Below are positions 21,301 through 33,354 of a stretch of 64,000 nucleotides of DNA, in pieces. The notes under the pieces are model-generated. The model saw only the letters and a list, made by a program, of their open reading frames with translations. It ran no database searches and was not told the origin of the DNA. A program made the position numbers and the translations under genes. The stretch covers positions 62,001 through 126,000 of the forward strand of contig VIIQ02000106.1 in assembly GCA_007449985.2 (NCBI GenBank). The letters run 5' to 3'. Each line of letters opens with the position of its first letter. The stretch's first letter is position 1. Source of the stretch: Desmodesmus armatus (taxonomy: Eukaryota; Chlorophyta; Chlorophyceae; Sphaeropleales; Scenedesmaceae).

Positions 21301-23164
21301 ATCACCACAAACCCCTCCCATACGCTCTTCGGCCTATAACACCTTTTCAGTCCAAGTGTCTTATACATAGGCTGCATAGTTGAAGCAGGCGCTGTCACTG
21401 ACGCTTGGCCCCTGGCGGAAGCACATGGCGGGGGGACAGTCCACGTCTTGAAAGCTGGGTCTTCTCACTGGACCATCATCACCTATCACCACCACCACAC
21501 TATGCTGCCGCAGCCACCACCCCTGCGTACTCGATGGATGTAACTCATGTGGTTGACGCACGACTCATGTGTTTAACACACCGCCTCCTCCGCCACCCTG
21601 CACCCTGCTTGCCTGCACAGGCTACAGGAACTGAACCAAATGCTGCCACCCTCACGCTTCGCCCCGGCAGCACAGCAGCAGCGGCGCAGCCATGGCGGTG
21701 GCCACGCTGCTTCCCCAAAGGCCAAATCCCCCCACCGCAGCACCAGTGGCAGCGGCAGCAGGGGACAGGGCGGGCCCGCTGCTGCTGCTGCTGGGGGCCC
21801 TATGGAGCGGGTGCCTCCCTGGATCTACCAGCAGTACTTCAAAAGCTACTGGCAGCAGCAGCAGCAACTGCAGCAGCAGCAGCAGCAGCCGCCACAGCGG
21901 CAGCAGCGAGGTGGGTCGGACGGTGGCCAACACCAGCCACAACACGTCCCCATCAGGCAGGGGTCAGAAGTGGATCAGCAGCGGCGGCAGCAGCAGCACT
22001 GGCAGCAGCAGCAGCAGCCGCCGCATGATGCTGGTAGCCCCAGCCGCCAAGGGTCCGGCATACCCCAGCAGCAGCAGCAGCATTGGCAGCAGCAGCAACA
22101 GGGGCCCATGAGGCAGGGGTCAGGCATGCAGCAGCAGCAGCATTGGCAGCCGCATCATGCTGGCAGCCCTCGCCGCCAAGGGTCTGGCGTTCCATCTCAG
22201 CACTGGCAGCAGCAGCAGCAGCCGCAGCATGATTCCAGCCGTCCGGCCCCTGGTGTACCCCAGCAGCAGCACATGCAGCACCACCAGCAGCAGCAGCAGC
22301 AGCATGATGGCGGCAGCCCTCGCCGCCAGGGTTCTGGCGTGCCGTCACATTGGCAGCAGCAGCAGCAGCGTGACCCCAGACGCCAGATGTCCGGCATGCC
22401 CCAGCAGCATGCCATGCAGCAGCAGCAAGGCCCTGGCAGCCCCGGCCGCCAAGGGTCTGGCATGCCCCAGCAGCAGCAGCAGCAGCAGCACTGGCAGCAG
22501 CAGCAGCAGCAGCAGCAGGGCCCAGGCATACAGCCACAGCAGCTGTTGATGGTGCAGGGCCTAGGACCTGGTCCTTTGAGGCAAGGTTCGGGCGTGGCGC
22601 AGCAGCAGCAGGAATGGCGGCGGCAGCAGCAGGTGCTGTCTGGCCCAAGCAGGCAGGCGTCTGGCGTCCCAATCCTGCAGCAGCCACCGCAGGCAGGTTG
22701 GGGCAACAGGGCGCACACACTGCAGCAGCAGCAGCAAGGTGCAAGCAGACTGCAGCAGGGCGCAAGGGCTGTGCAGTCCCACAGCAGTGCAGCGGGTGCT
22801 GACAGCAGCAAGGCCACAGGTGCTGCTGGTGCTGCTGCAAGCAGCAATGCCGGCATGACGAATGCAGGGGGTGCTGGGCCTGCGCCACCTGCTGCTGCAC
22901 AGAAGGAGCAGCAGGCACCTTCAGCAGCAGTACATGCCGCTGCGGCTAACACAGGTGCACAGCAGCAGGAGCAGCGACAGGATGCAACAGCTGCTTCTGC
23001 AGAGCCTGCTGACCAGATTTCTGCCACAGCCGCAGCCGATGATGGCAAGGCAGCAGCAGCTGCAGCCACAGCTGCAGCTACCAACAAGGCAGCAGCAGCA
23101 GATGAAGCGGCTCCAAACAGCAACAGCCAGCCTGATTGCGCCCCACCAGCGTTATCATCACCCT

Positions 23165-23212
<48 letters not shown>

Positions 23213-26200
23213 GTGAGCATTCAGCTGGGGGAGCTGCCCTCAGTGTGTGCTGTCAGGCACCGTCTGACACACCTGCTGCAGAGGCAGCCAACAGCCCTGA
23301 TGCTGCTGCCCGCGTCCGTCCAGTCATCACAGCAGCAGTAGCAGGCAAGGCAGCAGCTGCTGCAGAGGACGCAGGAGCTGCACCACTTTCACCACCCGTA
23401 TCATCATCAACAGCAGCAGCAGAAGACGGAGGACACAAGGCAGAAGCACCAGCCACTGCCAAGGCTGAGCAAGCTAGGGTGGTGGCTGCCAGCAGTACAT
23501 CTGATGCATCAAGCAGCCAACCAGCAGCTGCAGGCAGTGCCTCATCGTCTCTCAACACCACTGGTACAGCCAGTGTCACAGCTGCCAACAGCACAGCAGC
23601 GGCAGGCAGCAGCCGAGCGTCTCCCCACAGTCAAGCAGGGCTAGGCGCACAGCAGGGGCCTCCTGCTGAGGCCCCAGAAGCAGCAGTGGCGGCGGCTGCA
23701 GCAGCAGCTGCTGCAGCGGCAGTGATGGGGCTGCCGGAAGTGTCCAGCCGACCAGGAACGAGTGGGGTCGATCTGGCCCTGCCGCAACCACCCCCACCGG
23801 TGCGCACCGCACTGCAGCTAAGCACTGAGCAGGGTTGTGGAACCCAGGCAGCTGCGAACAGCTGCAGCAGGGCCCTCAACAACAGCGGCGGTTTGAACAG
23901 CAACAGCAGCAATGGCACTGGGCGGGTGGGTGGTGCTGGTGGCGCAGCACGACAGCAGGAGCAGCAGCAGCAGCAGCAGCAGCTGAGGCCGGCTGCTCGC
24001 AGCAGCGGTGGTGGCGGCGGCAGCAGCAGCGTCGGGTGCAGGCAGGCGGAAGAGGTTGGCGGCACGAGGCACAGCATCGCCGGAGGCGCCGCACATGCTG
24101 GTGCTGTTGCTGCCGCCTGCAGTCCACTGTCGGCGCAGCAGCGCCAGCAGCAGCAGCAGCGGCGCCAGGCTGGCAAGCAGGAGACATTCCTAGCTCTCGA
24201 GAGCTCTGAAGAGGCCGAAGAGATCCTGCGTTCGCCACAGCAGCAGCAGCAGCTGCCCTGGGCCAATGCACCCTTCTATGCCACAGCAGCACCAGCAGCG
24301 GGCTTTGTGCCTGCTTTCATGCCACCCTGGGGGCCTCCACCGATGGGGGTTGCCCATGCCCACAGCTGGGCGCCTGCTGCAAATGCTGGGGCCTGCTACG
24401 ACCCTAAAACCCAGTCTTGGACCAGCTGGGACGGGGCACAAAACCCCAGCACTGACGGACCCCAGCAGCAGCAGCAGCCATCACCGGCATACCTTCAGCA
24501 GTGGCAGTTGTACTGCCAGCACATGCAGCAGTACGGAGGTGGTGTACCGCCACCTCCCCACTGGATGCATTACAGCATGCCAGGGATGCCCCCGGGGATG
24601 ATGCCGGTGCCCGTGCCAGTGCCACCGCAAGAGGGGGGGTACCTCTGGCCCGGTTACACCAGCAGCAATGGTGCAGCAGCAGCAGCAGGCGTACCATACG
24701 GTTGCATCATGCCGGCCCCTATGCCTTTCTTCCCGGGGGCTGTACAGGGCGGGTACACCTACCAGCCTGGTGGCCTGGACAGGACCACAAGTGGGCCCAG
24801 TGTCCTAAGCCACGCCAGCAGCAGCAGCAATGCAGGCAGTAGCCCAGTGAAGGGACCTCCTAGGGGCCCTGGTAGCGGGGTGGGTGACAGGGGGCACAGT
24901 GCGGCAGGAGGATGCAGGGGCAGCAGGAGCAGCAGCGGAGGCGGGGCAGCAGCAGCAGCTTGCAGGCAGCAGCAGTCGCGCCTGGCGATGGAGAGCCATG
25001 GCGGCCTTGCTGCTGCTCGCCCTCCTGCTGCTGCTGCTGCTGCTGCTGCTGAGGGTGCCAAGCCAGCTGGTAGCAGTGGTGCAGACAGCAGCAGTATGCA
25101 GCAGCAACGAGCCCAATCGGCAGCAGCAGCCGGCAGCAGCAATGGTGGGGCAGCTGTGGCCCCATATGGCCCTCCTGCCGGCATTACCGCATCCCCAGCA
25201 CCTTCCAGGCTCCCCATGCAGCAGCAGCAGTGGGATCAGCAGCAGCAGCAGCAGTGGGATCAGCAGCAGCAGCAGCAGCAGCAGCGGCAGCAGTCGGTTG
25301 GCCCCAGGACCCCACAGCAAGGCCGGCAAAGGGGTCGCTGGAATCCTCCTGGCAGTGCTGGTGCACCTCCACCTCAGCAGCAGCAGCATGGTGGGTTGAT
25401 GGTCTCCGGCGTTGCTGCTGGCAGGGGTGCACAGCTCACAGCAGCTGCAGCAGCAGCAGACGAGGCAGATGTGTCACCGCGTTGGCAACCGGTGAGCGGA
25501 AGGACGCGCGGCAGCAGTGCGGGCGGCGGCTACGGCGGCAGCAATGGCGGCAGCAGTGGCGGCAGCCGGCCTGCTTTCGAGCACCCTGGTTTCAGGGGGA
25601 TTCGGTCACCAGCCAGGCCTAGGCGGCAGTGGGAGCGGCCAGTGTCTCCCCAGCAACAGCAGCAGCAGCATCTCCAGCAGCCGCCACAGCAGCAGCAGCA
25701 GCAGCAGATGTATGAGGAGCCGCACTACTCGTCACAGGACATTCGAGCGGAGCTGCACCACCAGCAGCCAGATCAGGAGCACCAGGTGCCGCTGCAGCAG
25801 CAGCAGCCGCAGCATCACAGTTGGCAGCAGTGGCAGAATACTGCTGCTGCTGCTGCTGGTGGGTGTCTGTCTCCTCCTGGCGCATTTAGGGAGGGCATAC
25901 AGCTGCTGGCCTCTAGTGGAAGCTTGTCCCCCACCCCTAAGACTGCATTGCAGCAAGGTGCCTTGGGCACTGCAGCAGCAGCAGCAGCAGGCCCCTGGCC
26001 ACCGCCAGCACACCACGGGACCTTGGGCAATGGACACCCTCCACCCAGTGGGGGGCAGGTCCAGGGTGGGGTGACTGCGGGGAGTGGGGACCATAGAGGT
26101 GGGGGCAGCGCAGCAGCAGCAGCAGCGACGAAGCAGCAGCTGCAGCTGCCACAGATCTCTCCACGATCCGGCCGCCCCCTCAGTCCTCGCAGGCAGCAGC

Positions 26201-26523
26201 AGCAGCAGCAGCGGGGCCTGCAGCAGCAGCAGCAACAGTTCCCAAGGGTGCCAGGAGCTTACATCGGCTCTCCGGGTATCGCTGCTGGTGGGGGCCTGGG
26301 GAGTGGTGATGTCTCACGCAAGGGGGCCATGGCAGTCATGGGTGTGGCGGTGGGGCAGCAGCTGCCAGCCAATGGCACCATACCTGCCTGGCAGCAGTCC
26401 CAACAGCAGCAGCAGCAGCAGGAGAGGCGGAGCAGAGCGCGTTGGTCTGGGGCCTCCCCCGCAGCAGGCGCTGGGCAGTCTGTGGCGCAGTCACCTGTGA
26501 GGGCCCACAGTGCAGCACCGTGA
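18374..26523 (+). CDS. Gln/Ala-rich low-complexity protein, 1831 aa
   Basis: Three exons fit in phase: 18374-18803, 19169-19331 and 21621-26523. The N-terminal part has MNYQQWQAWEQQQQMLMMQ and the short Q-rich exon end MMAQLIQQ. Exon 2 continues GDHNQILAAYVAQKAAAA. Exon 3 is one 4.9-kb block of Q, A, S, G and P tracts with recurring RQGSG phrases early on (tandem units of 15-25 residues). The less repetitive islands are TFLALESSEEAEEILRSP, YDPKTQSWTSWDG and GFVPAFMPPWGPPPMG. It is almost certainly disordered; such proteins often act in RNA granules or transcription, but I recognise no domain. The donor at 19331 (GCG/GTTGAG) is weak. A stronger one at 19405 (AGCAG/GTAGGG) gives the wrong phase for exon 3, so the end of exon 2 is uncertain. 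Confidence 0.7.
19451..19584 (+). ncRNA. Intronic hairpin, copy 1
   Basis: The 134-nt segment is a near-palindrome. The outer 24 bases CAGGCTGGACTGGCTCCTTC TCAC pair exactly with 19561-19584, and pairing resumes across the CTGCGGCTG/CAGCCGCAG inner arm down to a small loop. It lies in a tandem array of three. It may be a small-RNA precursor; no mature product can be named. Confidence 0.5.
19864..19997 (+). ncRNA. Intronic hairpin, copy 2
   Basis: The best inner stem of the three: CTGCGGCTGGGTGTCACC pairs perfectly with GGTGACACCCAGCCGCAG, extends through ATCGC/GCGGT with a wobble, and closes with an 8-nt loop. The outer arms (CAGGCTGGACTG) pair with a few mismatches. Confidence 0.55.
20267..20401 (+). 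ncRNA. Intronic hairpin, copy 3
   Basis: Same architecture as the two preceding copies, with more arm mismatches (GGCTGGTTGTTACC against GGTGACACCCAGCC) and outer arms CAGGCTGAACTGGCTC/GAGCCAGTCCAGCCTG, the latter missing its first G here. Confidence 0.45.
23165..23211 (+). repeat. (GCA)n run in the Gln-rich gene
   Basis: About fifteen uninterrupted GCA triplets encode a poly-Ala run. Elsewhere in the same exon the same triplet is read as CAG (Gln) or AGC (Ser), so all three homopolymer types come from one repeat class. Confidence 0.85.
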
Positions 26524-27101
26524 TGAGGAAGGGAGAGGAAGGGAGGGGCAGGGGGTTGGTGCGGGATTGCCAGGCACTCTGCTTGGCTGAGGGTGGGCGG
26601 TGTTTGACACGGGACTTGCAGCCATCAGATGGATAGCCATCATGGCTGGCAGAATCGTCTTGGAAGATGTGTGTCTCTGTGTGCTTGCCTGGACGTTCGT
26701 GTGTTGCTGCAGTCGCTGTTGATCTGATTGCATAGCCAACGATGCAGGGTTTTTCTATTTGTTGCACCAGCGTATCAGGACTGGCATTCATTTGCTTTGC
26801 AGCATGGTGAAGCAGCAGCCAGCAACAATGCTGCACATACAGAATAGCGGCTGCTTTTTTTGAGTGTTGCCTGGCTCTTTCCGTACCACGCTGCACCACT
26901 AAGCTTTGCAAGTGCTCACCTTTACTGCTGCTGGCAGTTGAGGGGATGTTGGCTCTGTGTACATGCGCATGCAGTGTGGGGTGGCGATGAGGCCTTGTGT
27001 ACGGCATATGATACCAGGGATGGGGCTGGCTGGTGGATGGTTGGGTGGGGGGCAGCAGATGCACGAACACAGCAAGCTTGATTGGCCGCATGGTGTCAGG
27101 G

Positions 27102-27134
<33 letters not shown>

Positions 27135-29626
27135 AGCAGGTGGTGCCACGGTGGCCCGATTGTGTGGTGTGGCTGCTGCACGTTGCTGTGTTGTGCTCAC
27201 ATCGCTGGGGTGGGAGTGACCAAGAGCGTGGGCAGGGGTCAGCAGGTACAAGTTGTGCGAGGCGCCTTCAGGTCGAAGCACCATTAGTCTGGGCCATGCT
27301 GGGTCTCAGCTTGATTGCCTTCTCAGATTCTCTTCACAGATTGTCTTCACAGATTGTCTTCCCTCCAAGTGTCTTACAGGCAGACAGGAACTGATTTGTT
27401 CACACCTCGCTGGGGCTCCTCAGGAGAGTGTGTCTGTCCGATGGACACCAGGGAGTGTTGGCGGCAGCATAAGTAGTACCATACTACTACCCAGTATTGT
27501 TATGTGCGTGCAGTAAGCAGTGTGGGGGTGTCATATATAAGGTGTATGTTCTGGACCTCCTTTGTTTGTGCTGGGAGAAATTTACTGGTGGGTGCTGGGA
27601 GGAACCTACTGGTGGGTTCTGGGAGAAATTTACTGGTTTGTCCTCAGGGCTCAACAGGATCTTCGACCTAGGACCCCTAGGTTGTGGCGGCCCACCATAG
27701 GGGGGGGGGGTACAAGCTTGGAGGCACTTGTGCTGGGATGTACGGCAACCATGGTTAGCGGTAGCAGAGTCTGTTTTTGGCAGGTGTGCTGTTCTGGCGG
27801 TTGACTGCGGGTGTGCAGCTGTGTTTGTGGATCGTGTGTGCGCTCAGCAAATGATACTGTCATCTGCGGTCTGCATGGATGTTTGCCGGTGATGCTTCAA
27901 GTCTGAATAGCCTTTGGTGATGTGTGGTGCAATCAGGAAGCTGTTTTGGGGGCTTGAAGTTGTTGGTAGTACAGCATTGGTCTGACCTGCACGTGGCACA
28001 GTGTTTGAGATTGCACACCGTGTTTGTGCTCAGCCTGAAGGCCTGGTTCTGTCAGTGGTTCTTTGTTTCAGCATGTGGTGTGAGGGTGCTGTTGCAATTT
28101 TCAGTGTACCTGCTGCTTTGTGAAAGCATGCAATGTGCCTTGTTCTGCTGCATTTGACTAGTCCAGTCAGTTAGAGGAGGCATTTGACTTTGAGGCCAGC
28201 TTGCCTGTGTGTCGGCAGTGCTAGGCACCTCAGCTGCAGTGTGGCCAGATGGCATGTCTTGCGCATGCTGCTGTCAGCACCAGCGACTGCTGCAGTGGGC
28301 TATATGACACCGGAAACTGAGCAACCGTGCACACAAGTGTCAATGATTTGTGGGCTGCAGTGGCCTTGTGTGGAGTGCTGTTGTGTTGTGTGTATGTGTG
28401 GAGGCGCTCCTGCGCAACGGCCCACCATCCCTGTTATCTCGTCCAGTTACTGTTACTGTTACGTAATCACTCAGAGCGGCATTTCAAATGCACTCCTGCC
28501 GGAGTAAGTGGAGTTGGGTGTCCTGTAGGCGATGTCCCATTCACAGGACGCCATGCGCAGCCAGGAATCTTTCCTGCAAACGCTTCACAGGCCGCCAGAC
28601 AGACCTGGGACTTTCCCTATCTACATATTTGCACCAAGGTCATGAATGCATGCACGGAGGCTGATGCCCAGAGGAAAGTTGGTAACTTGCAGTGCATGTC
28701 AACATGGCGGATGGGTTGTGTGGGGGCTGGATGGCGGATGGCGCATTCGTGCCAGCCACTGTGGACTGGTGCTGTGCGATGCAAGTAGAAGCAGGCTTGG
28801 TGACGTGCTCTTGTCAAAGCAGAGTGATGTGCCTGGTGTGTGATAAATGTGCCAGGCTGCTCAGAGGCACCTGCCAGGCTGGGTGTGAGTCAGATCAGAG
28901 AGCACTGTCAGTGTGCACGGTGATGTGCTGGGCTGCTGTTGCTGTATACTGGTGATTGTATGTCCTTCAGTCTGTCTGTCAGCTGGTGTGTTGTGTCTGT
29001 CGCATTGTTTGTATTTTGACTGTGTGCTGTCAGTTACCGCTCCGGGACGCAGGCAGTTCAGCTGTTGTGTCAATCACTGTTATGTGGCAGAGTGCACGTG
29101 GTGGCAGAGTGCATGCACAGCCGAAGTGAGCCGCGCGATGCATTGTGCAGGTCAGATGGGCCACCAGGTGCAAACAGCTGCATTGATGTGCTGGAGTGAT
29201 CACTCATGAGGTGGTTGTGCAGTACTGGTGCAGACCTGCATTGCACTCCCCAGTGGGCATGCCAGCAGGACTGCTGTCACTGCCTAATTCGTCCATGTGC
29301 ATTCATTGCAAATATTTTGTTGATCATTGCTTTCCACATAGCCGTTCGTCTCCTGGTGTTGTCTAAGCTGTTGTCTCCAAGGTCAGATCACCACCCGATC
29401 AGATGGGAGGGAAGGCAACAAACTAGCGCGAGAGATCTGCTCAGATGGACCGCAAACACTGCAGATGCATCTTCTTGACCAGCCCGGTGCTTGAAGTGCC
29501 CGCATCTGTCCAAAAACTCAAGACTGACCGACCAAATTCCTCCTCCCCAAATAGGGCAATCGTTCCACTGCACTGCACACACAAAACTACTGTACTTCAC
29601 TCAGCTTTCTTTCCTCAAGATCGACC
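26524..29626. other. Intergenic, no recognisable gene
   Basis: This 3.1-kb stretch holds the 3' flank of the Gln-rich gene and the upstream region of CURT1. A (CTG)n run lies at about 27103-27133 and a 24-bp tandem repeat at 27569-27637. Short open frames are present, but none looks coding. Confidence 0.5.
27569..27637. repeat. 24-bp tandem repeat, three copies
   Basis: Units TGCTGGGAGAAATTTACTGG plus TGGG at 27569, 27593 and 27617; the middle copy has AGGAACC in place of AGAAATT. Confidence 0.9.
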
Positions 29627-32600
29627 ATGGCAGCTCTGAGCTCCCTGCGTAGTGCTAGCGCCAGCTGTGTGAGGCCACGCCTCGCAGCTCGCGTTGCTGT
29701 CCCTCGCCCTGCCTTCACTAAGGTGCTTGAGGCAGTGCTTGCTAGCTGTCGGTCTAGTTTCTGGGCTGCCTGGTGCTCACAACCGTTTCTTTGCCCTGGC
29801 CCTGCAGGGAAGGCGATCAGCTGTTGCAGTGCGTGCTCAGCAGGACCTGGACACCACAACCTCGCCTGATGTTGACAAGCTGGTGAAAGATCTGCAGGAC
29901 AAGGTGCGTGCTAGGCAAGATACGCTTGTCGAGCTCAGGGAGCTTCCTCCTCAACGTCATCGCTGAGGTCGTGCATTTTGCTGCAGTGGGACAAGGTCGA
30001 GAACAAGACCGGCGTGGTCCTGTACGGTGCTGGCGCTTTCGTTCTGCTGTGGTTCAGCAGCACCCTGGTGTCTGCCCTGAACGCCATTCCCCTGGTGGGT
30101 TGACTGTGCTTCAGCAGGGGTGCTGGGAATGGGGAGCAGCTGCAGGGGCATAGCCAGCAATGCAGCATCAGGACGCTTGCTTCTTTTACTTTGATCACTC
30201 AGCAACAGCACAGTAGACCTGAGAGACAGCAAATGCACAGTTTGTCGCTGCTGCGGTGTCGGGGGTACAAAGCAGTACACACGTCGCGAGTGTGTCGATT
30301 GCAGCAATGCAGGAGTCTCACAAGCAGGTTTTGGGTCATCACAACGGATGACATGCTAGGCAGGAGGTGCTGCATAACATGCGCAGAGGGCTGACTCAAA
30401 AGCACACATCCAGCCCATGCTCCCGTTACGGAGGCCAGCCTGTGAGAGGTTGGGACAGAACAGCACCACAGCTGCATTCGTTTTCCCAAGCATATCAGCA
30501 CCACGATGAAGTAGTAGTTGTCAGCATCAGAGTATGGTGCTGTCACTGTGCTTCAAAAGGATGTACAGTACAGTATCTGCAAACAGAGGTGCACGAGAGA
30601 CCCAGAGGGTGCGTGATTGTGCAGCACACACGCAATCGGCTGATGGCGTGACTTTGCCGACCTATGTCCCGCCATGTCACTGTTGCTGTGTCCTGCTTGC
30701 TGTGCCCTGCCTGCTGTGCCCTGTAGCTGCCCAAGCTCCTGGAGCTGGTTGGTCTGGGCTACACCTCCTGGTTTGTGTACCGCTACCTGCTGTTCAAGGT
30801 GCGATCAGGGGCTGTTCAGACGGCGGCACGGATGACGGCAGGGAGGGGGTTTGTGGGTTTTCATCTGTGTGGGGTTGGGGTGGCCTCAGGTGAGTATTGC
30901 TGCCTGCTCTTGATGGTGGAAATGGGGTCTCACCAGACAAAGGTGGCAGTTGTCTGCTTTGTCCGCGCTGGGTGGTTTGTGAGGGTTGTGTACCGCTACC
31001 TGCTGTTCAAGGTGCGATCGGGGGCTGTCGGACAGCAGGGCGATACTGCATTGCACTATGTGTGTTTGTGGGGAGGGTGGTTTGTGGATTCCTCATCTGC
31101 ATGAGGTGGGGTGGATTGAGGTTTGTGTACTGCTGTTCAAGGGCAGACTGGGGTGCTGACGGGTGTCACTTATGTGCTCCTTACGTCATCATCTGTGCGT
31201 GGTTGATTGGGGTTTTGCACCACTACCAGCACTGCATGGTCCAGCCAGGGATCAGCGGGGAGGACTGAGTACAGCATGGCACTGGATTTTCTGTTGAAGG
31301 GGTGGGGGCGTGCTAATGCATGTGCGTGAGATGGGTTGGGATAATGGGCAGAGGTTCATGTATGGTTGCCTGCCACAAGTGCAGGCGGTGGATGCACTAT
31401 TTGCGTGAGGGGTCGGTGGAGTTGGGTTTGTGTTCCTGTGCCTGCATTTCAAATTGCGCCCACAGTTGCTGACCATCTGCCCTGCTGCATTTGTGCTGCT
31501 GCCTGTTGCGGTCTCTTGGTGTGCTGGAATTGCCCCAATTGGCGACCTGTGTTGTTTATCCGACCCTTCCTGCTGTTGGTGGCAATAGAGCAGCCGTGAG
31601 GAGCTGTCAAAGTAAGTGTGGAAGGGCTCAAACTGTGCACAGGCTGCAGCTGTTGAATGTGCATTATTGCTTTGCAGCATGGGAACAGGCATGCAGCGTG
31701 ATGCAGCAGGGGTGCTGCCCACAGGGTGGACATGCAGCACGATGGAGTGTGGTGGCAGTGGGTAGTATTTTCTGTATTAGGCTCACACCACCAGGAGCAG
31801 ATGGGGCTGGGCTTGTGAGACATGTGCCACATGTCTTACAAGACAGTCTGCCAAGGAGGTCTTCCAAGCTCTTGGCAGACTGTCTTGTAAGACATGTGGC
31901 ACATGTCTCACAAGCCCAGCCCCATCTGCTCCTGGTGGTGTGGGCCTAATCCATAAGTTATGGACAGCACACCCCTACTGCAACACCAGCAGGCAGCTGT
32001 GATCCCTGGTGTGCCATGGTTTGGGCCTGTGATCGCTGGTGTTCCTGCTCAAATCGGTCAAGCAAACCTATTACCCGCTGCCGAAGATGAGTCATCTCAC
32101 ACCTGTTGCTGTGCGTTCACTTCGCGTGCAGGGATGTTGAGGAGTTGAAGAAGAAGATCACTGGTGAGCTGTGAAGTGCTGCTCGAAGCTCGAAGTTCAC
32201 CCTGAACATCATGGTGTGAAACGCGTGACCTTCCGCCGCGCTAGCTCTTGGCAGCAGCAGCTGCAGCAGCTGGCGTTGACCCGCCGCTGCTGCTGCCTGT
32301 GCGGCTGCACTCTTCAGTCGCCTGTTTGTAGATTCAGGAGGCTGTAGCAGCAGCTGCTGTTGTGTCAGCGTCTGTGGAGTGTGCAGGGGACCGTAGGGTA
32401 GAATAAGTCCTACGGCTGAGCTGCTGTAAAGCAGCGGTTGCAGGTGTTGAGAGGTTGGCGGGGTTGGGTGTCTGCATGAGGCAGGATGCTATCCTGCCTC
32501 TGAACAGAGGCACCTGGTCAGCCAGAGTTGCCGCATGAACAATTGTACCCACAGCATGCGAGGACAGAGTTGAGTGTATGTATGGCAGGTTGCATGGTTG

Positions 32601-32831
32601 ACTGGAGAGTGAGTTTGGTGTGATGTGGGTCTTGTGACGCACTGACGCCGACACCTGCTGTTGCGTTGTGTTGTGTTGTCGCTTTGTGACTGTGCGATTG
32701 AAGGGGAAGGCGAGGCTGCGGCAAGCAAGGCATCGTCCACTTTCAGCAGCTACCAGTCATCCGCAGCTGCCAAGGTGGATTCAGCAGCAACCCAGGCAAA
32801 GTCTGCAGTCAAGTCTGCTCTGGATGACTAA
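29627..32831 (+). CDS. CURT1: CURVATURE THYLAKOID 1 (CURT1/CAAD) protein, 184 aa
   Basis: Seven exons fit in phase: 29627-29722, 29808-29903, 29987-30094, 30727-30798, 31589-31611, 32132-32163 and 32704-32831. The N-terminus, MAALSSLRSASASCVRPRLA, is a Ser/Arg/Ala-rich plastid transit peptide, probably ending near VRAQQD. The conserved CAAD domain follows: VENKTGVVLYGAGAFVLLWF forms the first membrane helix and LLELVGLGYTSWFVYRYLLF the second, then the hallmark tail SSREELSKDVEELKKKITG, an amphipathic helix. A low-complexity Ala/Ser/Lys tail ends KSALDD. CURT1 proteins oligomerise in thylakoid grana margins and bend the membrane. The length is close to plant CURT1. A very small 23-nt exon and an unusually structured intron 5 are notable. 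The family assignment is secure; which CURT1 paralog it is cannot be told here. Confidence 0.95.
30973..31150 (+). repeat. Partial copies of CURT1 exon 4 in intron 4
   Basis: Exon 4 ends GTGTACCGCTACCTGCTG TTCAAG with donor GTGCGATC. The same 3' half plus donor and the following GGGGCTGT recurs at about 30988-31028, and a shorter relic (GTGTACTGCTGTTCAAGG) at about 31123-31140. Both are preceded by TGGTTTGTG-like sequence. Confidence 0.8.
31776..31950 (+). ncRNA. 80-bp-stem hairpin in CURT1 intron 5
   Basis: Left arm 31776-31855 and right arm 31871-31950 are reverse complements over 80 bases with a single difference, which would be a G-U pair in RNA; the loop is 15 nt (31856-31870). It lies between the 23-nt and 32-nt exons, in the sense orientation of the transcript. 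A shorter palindrome (GACATGTGCCACATGTC) is nested in each arm. Candidate small-RNA precursor or a very recent inverted duplication. Confidence 0.7.
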
Positions 32832-33354
32832 TCAACTCATGGCAACAAATGACTCACGACAGCTGATGCGCAGCATGTTGGATTGCGAGGATGAACACAG
32901 TGATACCATGCACATACTATTGGAGTGTTTAGTGAGTAGTCAGGCAATGCATGAAGATGGTTGCACTGTCCTGCACCTACCAGAGTGCAAGGCAGCGATG
33001 TGAGGCATCATGCAGTTGAGCGTACTCTGCTGTAGCACTGCTGCACGACTCCCTGACTGATTGTACAAGCATCAAAGTGCATGTAGCATGCAGCCACCTG
33101 TCAAGCTCACCAGCAATCGACAGGTTGAGGGCATGTTGCAGTTGCCAACCGACAGCCAGATCGTTGCCAGTTGCTGAGCTCTGACCGACGCGGTCATGCG
33201 GCATGGCGCTTACAAAATTTGTTTTTGTGGTGTTGATTGTAACAACCTTCGTCGTGATGGTCCGATACATGACGTCACCCCAGTCGGAACGGAAACGGGG
33301 CCGCCTAAGGGGCTTGATCGTGCAGTAACTATTTGAATATTGCCATCCGTGATC
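32832..33354. other. Intergenic between CURT1 and the plus-strand kinase gene
   Basis: No gene is visible. It holds the CURT1 3' flank and the kinase promoter, including the TGACGTCA palindrome at 33270. Confidence 0.6.
33270..33277. promoter_or_regulatory. TGACGTCA (bZIP/CRE-type) palindrome
   Basis: A perfect CRE-like octamer lies 78 bp upstream of the kinase start codon. Such sites bind bZIP factors; its position suits a promoter element. One octamer can occur by chance. Confidence 0.4.

Noticed and set aside
20010..27181. Long minus-strand open frames (for example 20870-20010, 22918-21953, 24266-23631, 27181-26336)
   Set aside because: They are antisense shadows of the Gln/Ala-rich exon and of the intronic tandem repeats; triplet repeats keep all frames open.
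31252..31740. 162-codon minus-strand frame in the CURT1 gene
   Set aside because: It spans intron 4, the 23-nt exon 5 and part of intron 5 antisense, with no recognisable content.
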